Shown here: one piece after another, positions 10,146 through 18,318 of the stretch
How positions within the stretch are numbered: position 1 is the first letter of the stretch
Layout: the number at the start of each line of letters is the position of its first letter
Assembly (NCBI GenBank): GCA_020796225.1
Contig: CM036759.1
Span: 65,738,590 to 65,802,589 of the forward strand
Origin: Arion vulgaris
Lineage: Eukaryota; Mollusca; Gastropoda; Stylommatophora; Arionidae
Direction of reading: 5' to 3'
Length of the DNA stretch: 64,000 nucleotides
The notes under the pieces: generated by a model
The model's database searches: none
The model's input: the letters and a program-made list of their open reading frames with translations, nothing else
Told to the model about the DNA's origin: nothing
Position numbers and translations under genes: made by a program

Positions 10146-10207
10146 CCATCAGCTCCTGCCACAACAGCTTGCACTATCTCTGCCAAGCTACTAGCACACA
10201 GCTCCGT
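10114..10207 (-). CDS. KIF26: KIF26-like kinesin, motor exon encoding first half of P-loop
   Basis: This 94-nt exon follows an acceptor ending in TTTCAG (10213-10208). It encodes [20 protein letters not shown] and then [12 protein letters not shown], with the last codon split after its first base. The family counterpart reads EVCSGTVAEVIQSVV, then NGADGCIF and KLGKSYTM. The donor is G|GTAAGATG at 10113. Splicing to the exon at 1306 gives [13 protein letters not shown], a GxxxxGKT nucleotide-binding loop, so the two-base phase fits exactly. The last 28 exonic bases plus 18 intronic bases are repeated in tandem just downstream (9870-10145), so there are several copies of this donor. It is too short to be found by ORF length; the match to family motifs and the splice fit make it convincing. 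Confidence 0.87.
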
Positions 10208-10477
10208 CTGAAATCAATCAATCAATCAATCAATCAAAAGCATCATTAATCAATCAATAAAGAAGTTAGTAAGGTTAATAAACATAAAGTAACATTTCAT
10301 TATTTGTTCGTTTAGAAACATTAGTCCAAACCTGGACATATTTCCCCACTTGGTGTTGTCGAGCAATGCTGTTCTCAGGGCCGGAATCAGATTGTATTGT
10401 TCCCTAGAACATTCTAAACTGCATTCTCGTATTTCTATTCTTTGTTCTAGTTTCCCACACTTCTAATTCGTAAAAGA
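10208..10477. other. KIF26 intron upstream of the P-loop exon
   Basis: A short (AATC)n run lies within 30 bp of the acceptor (10213-10240), suggesting a SINE-B tail remnant. The rest is unassigned. Confidence 0.45.
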
Positions 10478-10602
10478 AGTGAATTTCTTCACTTTTGTTG
10501 TATCCGTTGCTTGATAAAGGACTTTTGGTAGAAACGTTGCTGTGTATTGTTATTGTTTGTGTATTGTGTAAGACATCAGTACTTTGTTGTTCAGTTGCTA
10601 CT
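10478..10602 (+). mobile_element. Penelope-like fragment with hammerhead-like core
   Basis: GTATCCGTTGCTTGATAAAG followed by GTAGAAACGTTGCTGTG recurs at 24152, 39362, 46956 and 54640. The arrangement (UGAUA..., short hairpin, GAAAC) resembles the hammerhead ribozyme core found in Penelope-like elements. The core departs from CUGAUGA at two positions here. Confidence 0.5.
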
Positions 10603-10741
10603 TCTAATTCACGTATTAATTAGCTAAATATAATATTGTTCTACGGAACAAAGAGAGAAATTCTCAATGTTCTTTTATAGTTTATGAGTTATTGATGCTC
10701 TCATTTTTTTCTTATTCGTCGTTCGTTCTCATACAACATGT

Positions 10742-11318
10742 GGGTCTTTGTGGCGTAGAGACTACGTGCTCACTTCTCTTTGTGGCGTAGAGACTACGTG
10801 CTCACTTCTCTTTGTGGCGTAGAGACTACGTGCTCACTTCTCTTTGTGGCGTAGAGACTACGTGCTCACTTCGCTTTGGGCTAGAGACTACGTGCTCACT
10901 CTTTGTGGCGTAGAGACTACGTGCTCACTTCTCATTCCAAAGGTATTCGGTTCGCTCCCTCGTGGAGTCATCGGGATATTTTTCCAGAGGTTCCTGATCT
11001 CAGTTTAGGTGAGATCCAGTTCCTAGTCCTATCGGAGATATATGACAAAACGTAGGTCCTGTGTTCAATTTGAGAAACGTAAAAGAACGCTTGGCAGTTC
11101 AAAATCGAGAAGAGTAGGCTGAAAAGCCACAGCCCGCGCAAAAATTCGTTAGAAAAGTAAAAAAAAAACAAATTCTTACACAATATCTTCATCATCTTCT
11201 CAACAAAATTACATCGGGGACCCTCGCCGATGCTACGGTGTTCGTGCATTCCTGTGTAAGAAAGAGATCGGAGCACACATGGTTACTCACAGAAGTGCAA
11301 TGATGATGGTCATATAAA
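10742..11318 (+). mobile_element. SINE-B with its A-box head amplified into a 32-bp array
   Basis: The head TCTTTGTGGCGTAGAGACTA plus CGTGCTCACTTC is repeated six times at 10742-10935, one unit being degraded. The last unit runs on into CATTCCAAAGGTATTCGGTT and CGCTCCCTCGTGGAGTCATC, so one normal SINE follows. The body blocks AAACGTAGGTCCTGTGTTC, ACATCGGGGACCCTCGCC and GAAAGAGATCGGAGCACACA are intact. The tail is a short ATAAATCAATC. Confidence 0.92.
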
Positions 11319-11324
11319 TCAATC

Positions 11325-11600
11325 TCATACTCCACTAGTTAACTTCTCCTCTTGGTTATTGGTTACTAAACTGACGTCATTGCACGTTGGGCAGACCCGT
11401 AGGTGCTTAGTTTCTCCCAACAGATATCGAAGAGTATGCATACTGATAGTTCTCGTGGCTTGCTGGTTAAACACACTTCTCACTATGCCCCTCAGGCATC
11501 CATTTCTACTTGTAAAACGGGTAACTCCAAACTGCTTTAATCGGTTGATCGATTTAACATCTTCTACTACTGTTCTCCTCCAAGTCATTTGGGGGTCTTC
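11325..11600 (-). pseudogene. RNase H-type LINE C-terminal tail
   Basis: On the minus strand it reads INRLKQFGVTRFTSRNG, TISMHTLRYLLGETKHLRV and CPTCNDVSLVTNN. This C-terminal CPTC ending is shared with the copies near 4960 and 15010. It is truncated at 11580, where another LINE type begins. Confidence 0.75.
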
Positions 11601-11722
11601 AACGTTTTTCTGTTACATTCTGATGTTCATCTCAGTACAGTTTTCTTGACAGAGTCAGTCTTCATGCGTATCACATGTCCGATCCCCATCTCTAGTGTCT
11701 CTCTTCAATGACTGTACTCATA
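11601..11722 (-). mobile_element. RTE-like LINE tail fragment
   Basis: It is homologous, with small changes, to 39540-39700: GTTTTCTTGACAGAGTCAGT and CATGCGTATCACATGTCCGA. Both read on the minus strand. Confidence 0.65.
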
Positions 11723-11726
11723 TTCT

Positions 11727-11998
11727 CTTGTTGATTGATTGATTGATTGATATGACCATCATCATTGCACTTCGGTGAGTAATCATGTATGCTTCGCTCT
11801 CTGTTCTCAGTGGCAGTGCACGAACACCGTAGCACCAGCGAGGGTCCACGATGTTTTATTTAGAAGATTCTGAAAATAATTTGTAGGAATTAACATTTAA
11901 AATCTTTCTATTGAACTGTGTTCCCAGGAAGCGACTATCCAGCCTTCTCTTATCGATATTGAACTGTCAAGGGTTCTCTTATTAACACTGTGTACGCA
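11727..11998 (-). mobile_element. SINE-B, 3' two-thirds
   Basis: It starts with a (TTGA)n tail, then ATGACCATCATCATTGCACT, GTAGCACCAGCGAGGGTCC and CAGCCTTCTCTTATCGATAT. The head is missing. Confidence 0.85.
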
Positions 11999-12365
11999 GA
12001 TCTTGGCCAGAATACGAACACGATCTTACGAAGACACGATGCATGGAATGTGGATCAATCACTCTGAGTTGGACATGACAGCAGCATAGGCAAAACATTC
12101 GAAACTAATAAGGCAATATGCCTTAGCGGTAAACAAAAAAAAACTTAAACAGCAAACATACAACTAATTGCTGAGCTAAATTCTGTCTCCACGTCTATTA
12201 ACAAGACAGTATAAATGCTCATAATGTTCTATTGATTTTCCATTTACTTCTTTCCGTAAAAACGCTGTAAGCACAGATATGTCCAGCTCTCAATTGTAAA
12301 CGCGTATGGCTTAAGGGGATACTATCAGCTATATATATATCTATATCTATATATATCGTGGGCTC
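11999..12365. other. Unassigned intron sequence with (TA)n
   Basis: An AT-rich stretch with a TATATATA/CTATATC run at 12330-12357. No family recognised. Confidence 0.4.
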
Positions 12366-12747
12366 TGAAGGGGTCTCTGTGACGTAGGGGTTGGGTGCTC
12401 GTCTCTCGTGCCGAAGGTACCGAGTTCGCACCCTCGTGTAGCCATTTGGGCATTTTTTCCAGAGATCCCCGATCTCAGTGTAGGTGAGATCAAGTTCCTA
12501 GTCTATCAGAGACGGACGGTAAAACGTAGGTCCCGTGTTAAATTTGAGCACGTAAAAGAATGTGGGCAGTTCAAAACAAATTGAGAAAGATTTAAAATAA
12601 AATGACTACATAAATATCTTCACCATCTCCAAAATTACATTGGGGACCCTCGCCGGTCCTAGTGAGTTACTGCACTGTAGCTGAGATCTTCCTATGTAAG
12701 AAAGGAATTGGAGCACACATGTTTAGAAGTGCAATGATGATGATCCT

Positions 12748-12792
<45 letters not shown>

Positions 12793-12795
12793 GAT
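12366..12795 (+). mobile_element. SINE-B, near full length, long (AATC)n tail
   Basis: The head GTCTCTGTGACGTAGGGGTT and B box GAGTTCGCACCCTCGTG are present. All body blocks follow, and the tail is ten or so TCAA units (12748-12791). An internal deletion removes about 30 bp near 12575. Confidence 0.9.
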
Positions 12796-13094
12796 GTATA
12801 TATATATATATAAAACGTATGGACTTTCTCCTTCATTACGATGAAACAGTAGGATAAAGAGGGTGCTTGAACAAAATGGGCAAGGCACATCCCCCATATC
12901 AGCTGTCCAGACCAGGCATAAATAGGGAGCACACTTCATTCTTGCTCTTGACTCGGACACATAATGGAAAGCAACAATCACGAGATATTTAGGGATGAGC
13001 TGAATGGCGAGAGAGGCAAGCACAAACTCAGAAGTTGTCACACTAAAATCTGTAAAGGCGAAAACGCTATAATATATATAATAATAATTCCTGT

Positions 13095-13260
13095 CAGTGG
13101 CGGCTCGTCATTAAGGGCCAGATGGGCCGGGCCCCAACAAAAATAATATGTAATGTGTATTTATTATTAATAAATTAAAATATAACCTAACTCAAAGCAA
13201 TAACTTTCCAAAAAATGTGTGTCTCGCCCCACCAACAAAAACGATCACGAACCGCCACTG
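13095..13260. mobile_element. hAT-like non-autonomous element (166 bp) with 8-bp target duplication
   Basis: Its ends are inverted: CAGTGGCGGCTCGT on the left and ACGAACCGCCACTG on the right (one mismatch over 14). It is flanked by ATTCCTGT at 13087-13094 and 13261-13268. Eight-base duplications and CAG...CTG ends are typical of hAT elements. It carries no coding capacity. It split a LINE tail of the type at 13245-13560. A second copy is at 26170-26352. Confidence 0.88.
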
Positions 13261-13261
13261 A

Positions 13262-13560
13262 TTCCTGTCGTACCGTTATACGTTACATAGGACCTGCAAT
13301 GATACATATGTCTCTTTATCCATACCGCTCTGTCATGGGCAACTCGCTCAATCTCCTCCATGGAACTGAGACCGATATTTCTTGCCTCTCTCAGCAAAGT
13401 TCGTCTCATGGTCTCCTTATGTCTTCTACTCTTTCTTGAACCGATTGCATCAAACTTCAATGCCTGCTTTGATATTCTTTGATTATTTCTTCTCAAGGTA
13501 TGTCCAACATATCTACCTCTTCTCCGTCTTATAACAGTTATTAGTGATTGACCAGACATT
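13262..13560 (-). mobile_element. RTE-like LINE C-terminal tail
   Basis: On the minus strand it reads MSGQSLITVIRRRRGRYVG, HTLRRNNQRISKQALKFDA and SMEEIERVAHDRAVW. It matches the longer copy at 61146-61670 and is interrupted near its 3' end by the hAT-like element at 13095. Confidence 0.85.
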
Positions 13561-13639
13561 ACATATATATATATGAAATAACAGATCAGAATACTAAGAG
13601 CATGTATATTTCAAGTTGCAACGCATGGGTGTCAAGCAT

Positions 13640-13952
13640 GGACATTTACAAGGCAGGGGAAAACATGTATGTGTTTTAGAATATAAGTGTTACAGAAGAG
13701 TCCTCCGTATAACATGGACAGAGAAGAGAACAAATAGATCTATCCAGAAAGAACTCAAAATCAGAGAAATCTGGCTGATGCTACAAAAAAGAATGACCAA
13801 ATTGAAGTATTTTGAACATATGAAAAGATATGAATGGCTGTAGAAGGTAGTATTGAAGTAGGCATCCTGACAAAGAGAAGAAGACCAAGGAGAAGTTGGA
13901 TTCAGGATGTAACTGTTGCTTTAAGAATGCCGGCTTCATCTAGACTAAGAGA

Positions 13953-13995
<43 letters not shown>

Positions 13996-14056
13996 TCTGA
14001 AGGACTGTTAAGGTTGCAAAGTTATGATCAAAACAGGCTATTTGATGAGTTAATTG
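13640..14056 (+). mobile_element. RTE-like LINE tail carrying an internal (GA)n expansion
   Basis: It reads EYKCYRRVLRITWTEKRTNR, IQKELKIREIWLMLQKRMTK and RRPRRSWIQDVTVALRMPAS. A (GA)n run (13950-13992) then sits where other copies have a YERER segment, and the end returns at AACTCTGAAGGACTGTTAAG with a TTTGATGAG tail. The tail finishes about 10 bp from the KIF26 donor at 14065. Confidence 0.85.
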
Positions 14057-14065
14057 GAAACTGAC

Positions 14066-14272
14066 CAAGGAATCATCAGGTGTGACAACTGAATCAAAGG
14101 CAAACATTTTAGGAGCTGCAGTACCAGCTCTTCTGTTAGCGGAGGTAACATAACCACTGGTAGAGGGGTCGATAACTGTCACTTGTTTCTTCCGAGGGTC
14201 ACAAGACAAGAACGAGGCACCCTGCTCTCCTTGACTTCCCGTGGGATGACAAATTTTCAGCATTACCTTCAC
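14066..14272 (-). CDS. KIF26: KIF26-like kinesin, motor-domain exon (first strand of motor)
   Basis: This is an internal exon of 207 nt (69 codons, phase 0 at both ends) of a kinesin of the KIF26 type, a divergent family with atypical motor domains. It reads VKVMLKICHPTG at the start, then FLSCDPRKKQVTV, then RRAGTAAPKMFAFDSV. The VKVMLRI, DPRKKQ and APKMFAFD blocks are hallmarks of KIF26A/B as I recall the family. The acceptor is a T-rich tract ending in CAG at 14275-14273. The donor is GTCAGT from 14065, which is weak at position +3. The frame has no stop and joins in phase to the exon at 10207. The upstream N-terminal exons are not in the window. A LINE tail ends about 10 bp inside the downstream intron. 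Identification comes from motif recognition only; I am fairly sure of the family but not of the paralogue. Confidence 0.88.
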
Positions 14273-14392
14273 CTGAAAAACGGAAACAAAATAATAACTA
14301 AACAATTTGTAGACAGTCACTAAACGATTCTCAAAATATTGTTCTTCTTCACTTTACTTCTACATATTTTTGTTTATTTTCATATTTTTTCG

Positions 14393-15040
14393 CTTTTGAA
14401 ATTTGTCTGGGCATTCGGGTGTTTGCGGCAATATTTGTCTGGGCATGCGGGTGTTTGCGGCAATATTTGTCTGGGCATGCGGGTGTTTGCCGGCAATATT
14501 TGTCTGGGCATGCGGGTGTTTGCCGGCAATATTTGTCTGGGCATGCGGGTGTTTGCCGGCAATATTTGTCTGGGCATGCGGGTGTTTGCGGCAATATTTG
14601 TCTGGGCATGCGGGTGTTTGCGACAATATTTGTCTGGGCATGCGGGTGTTTGCCGGCAATATTTGTCTGGGCATGCGGTGTTTGCGCAATATTGTCTGGG
14701 CATGCGGTGCTTGGCAATGAGGAGAAAGCAGACAGGCTTGCATCAACAGCATCGATTGTTGGGGAGTTGAAGATGGATAAGAGGGATGTTCTTCGATCTC
14801 TTTGCGACTGCATGTTGGATGCATACACTAAAATACATGTTGAATCGATCAAGAAATGTGAGTTTCCGTTGTACAAGTAGAACTGGATCCTGGAGGAGAA
14901 GAATGAGGAGTGTGTTTAATCAGTGAGTCATGAGAACCATCAGTATGCATACTCTTCGATATCTTTTTGGGGAGACTGGGCACCTATGGGTCTGTGCGGA
15001 GTGTAATGACATCAGTTTAGTAACCAATAACCAATTTCCT
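14393..15040 (+). pseudogene. RNase H-type LINE end with its GHAG motif expanded into a 32/33-bp array
   Basis: Nine units at 14403-14705 read TGTCTGGGCATGCGGGTGTT then TGC(C)GGCAATAT. The last flows into GGCAATGAGGAGAAAGCAGA, that is SGHAV-LGNEEKADRLASTA, the RNase H motif that carries the last catalytic aspartate. The tail continues DKRDVLRSLCDCML and ends near 15005 with an HLWVC-ECND-like stretch and ATAACCAATTTCC. So the array unit is a piece of the RNase H coding sequence. Confidence 0.88.
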
Positions 15041-15120
15041 TTTCAAGCACTAACTCAGTTTCATAGACGACAATTTGTAAGCATTATTTTATATCAGTAG
15101 TTGTTTATTCAAAACTAGTC

Positions 15121-15350
15121 ATGACAGAGATCAAGTGTCTACGCAGAATGATGGGAGTATCAAGAAGAGACTGGTTTAGAAATGAAGACATCAAGAAAAA
15201 GGAGTACAACATCAGTACTGAACTTCATCAAGAAACAACAAATTCAATGGTTCAGCCACATAAGCAGATTACCAACAGACGGTGCACCTCAAAGAGATAT
15301 ATTACTCTCTTATAGTTGATACAAAGCAAAAGGTCATACAAGCAAAATGT
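15121..15350 (+). mobile_element. Second RTE-like LINE tail
   Basis: It reads MTEIKCLRRMMGVSRRDWFR, NEDIKKKEYNISTELHQETT, then decays. Related scraps are at 8395 (minus) and 1345. No complete domain is present. Confidence 0.75.
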
Positions 15351-15479
15351 GGACATCAGAAATAACAGAGGCAGGGAAAAAAACTATATTTGTGAAGCGC
15401 ATACAAAAGCCCCTTGTCTCTCTCTCTCTCGATCGCCGCCTAGACCGCTGAACCACTCTTTTTCATGAATTGTATTATT

Positions 15480-15935
15480 GTTTTTAGGGTTCCGTCCTCC
15501 GTACAGCTTTTCACGAAGCTCTGTGTTATCGGGTCAGGTTTCGTTTCTTGGGCCTGTTAACAACTGGCAGTCTTGCAGTATGTGCTCTGCCGTCATGTCC
15601 GCTTTTCACAGTGGCACAGGCTAGTTGTGCCAATTTTACATTTGTTGAACATGTGGGCCTGAAGCCTGTTATGTCCAGTACGGAGGCGGGATATAGCAAC
15701 TTGTTATGGCAGGTACGGAGGCGGGATATAGCAACTTGTTCATTACGGGACAGACCATAGTACTCGTCTGTGATGATGTGTTGTAGGTGGTCTTTCGACC
15801 ACTTTTCTTTGTACTGCCAACCGATGGTTGTTTTGGCCTCCTCATATCTGATCTCGTGATCAGTCTGCGGTAGTCGCCTCCCTTTCTGAGCTAGCCTGTA
15901 AAACCCGTTCTATAAATCTCTTCTTATCCTGACGC
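15480..15935 (-). pseudogene. RNase H-type LINE tail, with a 33-bp internal duplication
   Basis: Reversed, it matches 60590-60960: EQVAISRLRT-like, CHNKL, then a CATVKSGHDGRAHT block corresponding to KKADMTAEHVLQD. The segment around TACGGAGGCGGGATATAGCA is present twice (15679 and 15712). Frameshifts are frequent. Confidence 0.75.
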
Positions 15936-15969
15936 TGTGAGGCAAAACAGGATTAGAAGAAAGCAAAGA

Positions 15970-16080
15970 CGTATATTAAATCGTATATCGTATAAAACGT
16001 ATATTAAATCGTATATCGTATAAAACGTATATTAAATCGTATATCGTATAAAACGTATATTAAATTATATTATTATATTA
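15970..16080. repeat. 28-bp AT-rich array
   Basis: Units read CGTATATTAAATCGTATATC plus GTATAAAA, about four copies (15970, 15998, 16026, 16054), ending in a TTATATTA run. Confidence 0.9.
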
Positions 16081-16099
16081 TATTACTACTATTCCCCCG

Positions 16100-16265
16100 A
16101 CTACCCAAACAGCATACACGTTTTAACCCCCAATAAACAGCATACACGTTTTAATCCCACCCCACCCCATAAACAGCATACACGTTTTAATCCCACCCCA
16201 CCCCCATAAACAGCATACACGTTTTAATCCCACCCCCACCCCCATAAACAGCATACACATTTAAA
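16100..16265. repeat. C-rich array around AACAGCATACACGTTTTAA
   Basis: About five units of 27-42 bp vary in the number of C/A residues (CCCACCCC...). The core AAACAGCATACACGTTTTAA is constant. No parent found. Confidence 0.85.
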
Positions 16266-16452
16266 TTTTCCCAAAAAGAGACTTCTTCTTCTTCAAGAAT
16301 CCATGGGAACTCTCTTTCCCTTCGACCCAATGATATTTAGTTGTTGTTTCATGTGTTTGTTAGTTGTAGTTTTGTTCCGTATAATGTGTTGTATTTATCT
16401 GGTCTTGGAGGAAGAATGATCTTCATGACATCATCTAGTGCTTGACAATCGA
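16266..16452 (-). mobile_element. I-type LINE 3' end
   Basis: It is homologous to 26770-26940: CTTCTTCTTCAAGAATCCAT, then GTATAATGTGTTG and ACATCATCTAGTGCTTGACA. On the minus strand it ends in (GAA)n, as SINE-A does. Confidence 0.7.
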
Positions 16453-16539
16453 AGAGTTAATACAATACGATAGATAAGGCATATTAAAAGAAGGATATAG
16501 AGAAGAAAGAGATACAGTGGAAGACACCACCAGGCATAC

Positions 16540-18152
16540 CTAGATAAAAGATGAAGATAGAACATTGAAGTAGATCTAGATAAAAGATGAAGATAGAACA
16601 TTGAAGTAGATCTAGATAAAAGATGAAGATAGAACATTGAAGTAGATCTAGATAAAAGATGAAGATAGAACATTGAAGTAGATCTAGATAAAAGATGAAG
16701 ATAGAACATTGAAGTAGATCTAGATAAAAGATGGAGATAGAACATTGAAGTAGATCTAGATAAAAGATGAAGATAGAACATTGATTGATCTGATAAAGTG
16801 GAGATAGAACATTGAAGTAGACTAGATAAAAATGAAGATAGAACATGATAGTAGATCTAGATAAAGATGGAGATAGAACATTGAAGTAGACATAGATAAA
16901 GAGAAGATAGAACATGATCTAGATAAAATGAGTAGAACATTGAAGTGATAGAAGAGATAGAACATTGAAGTAGATCTAGATAAAATGAGATAGAACATTG
17001 AAGTAGATCTAGATAAAGATGAAGATAGAACATTGAAGTAGATCTAGATAAAGATGAAGATAGAACATTGAAGTAGATCTAGATAAAAGATGAAGATAGA
17101 ACATTGAAGTAGATCTAGGATAAAAGATGAAGATAGAACATTGAAGTAGATCTAGATAAAATATGGAGATAGAACATTGAAGTAGACATAGATAAAAGAT
17201 GGAGATAGAACATTGAAGTAGATCTAGATAAAAGATGAAGATAGAACATTGAAGTAGATCTAGATAAAAGATGAAGATAGAACATTGAAGTAGACATAGA
17301 TAAAAGATGGAGATAGAACATTGAAGTAGATCTAGATAAAAGATGAAGATAGAACATTGAAGTAGATCTAGATAAAAGATGGAGATAGAACATTGAAGTA
17401 GATCTAGATAAAATGAGATAGAATTGAGTAGATCTAGATAATGAGTAGAACATTGAGAAACTAGATAAAGATGGAGATAGAACATTGAAGTAGATCTAGA
17501 TAAAAGATGAAGATAGAACATTGATGTAGATCTAGGATAAAAGATGAAGATAGAACATTGAAGTAGATCTAGATAAAAGATGGAGATAGAACATTGAAGT
17601 AGACATAGATAAAAGATGGAGATAGAACATTGAAGTAGATCTAGATAAAAGATGAAGATAGAACATTGAAGTAGATCTAGATAAAAGATGGAGATAGAAC
17701 ATTGAAGTAGATCTAGATAAAAGATGAAGATAGAACATTGAAGTAGACCTAGATAAAAGATGGAGATAGAACATTGAGCTAGATCTGAAAAAGACTGGAG
17801 ATAGAACATTGAAGTAGATCTAGATAAAGATGAAGATAGAACATTGAAGTAGACCTAGATAAAAGATGAAGATAGAACATTGAAGTAGATCTAGATAAAA
17901 GATGAAGATAGAACATTGATGTAGATCTAGATAAAAGATGAAGATAGAACATTGAAGTAGACATATATAAAAGATGGAGATAGAACATTGAAGTAGACAT
18001 AGATAAAAGATGGAGATAGAACATTGAAGTAGATCTAGATAAAAGCTGGAGATAGAACATTGAAGTAGATCTAGATAAAAGATGAAGATAGAACATTGAA
18101 GTGGATCTAGGATAAAAGATGGAGATAGAACATTGAAGTAGCCTTAGAAATA
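16540..18152. repeat. 36-bp minisatellite, about 45 copies
   Basis: The unit is GTAGATCTAGATAAAAGATG plus AAGATAGAACATTGAA; variants have GGAGATAG or GTAGACATAG. A 12-residue repeat in minus frames makes spurious open frames of up to 266 codons. Between 16780 and 17030 and again at 17400-17470 the units lose one or two bases repeatedly, unlike the rest. No parent is recognised. Confidence 0.95.
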
Positions 18153-18179
18153 ATTAATGAATGTTTTCTCAGTGACTCA

Positions 18180-18318
18180 ATGAGTATGCTCAGAAACAGA
18201 ACGATTGAAACGGGCTAGGCTCAGAGACAATGACTGGAGTCTCTGAAGAGGTCTAGGCTGACAAAAATCAGTTTTATTTTTGTTCCAGGGCATGCAGGTG
18301 CAAGGGGAAAATGAACTG
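18180..18318 (+). pseudogene. RNase H fragment of an I-type LINE
   Basis: TTTTTGTTCCAGGGCATGCA followed by GGTGCAAGGGG encodes FVPGHAGARG, the RNase H signature also seen on the minus strand near 5265. Upstream bases decay. The 50-bp array starts immediately after the GNE position. Confidence 0.72.

Noticed and set aside
10968..11276. Recurrent MLRSLSYTG... frames as a conserved small protein
   Set aside because: They are the antisense reading of SINE-B (also at 28575 and 61776).
17009..17809. 266-codon minus-strand frame (FYL-rich)
   Set aside because: It is the 12-codon translation of the 36-bp array; no start context, splice or family support.
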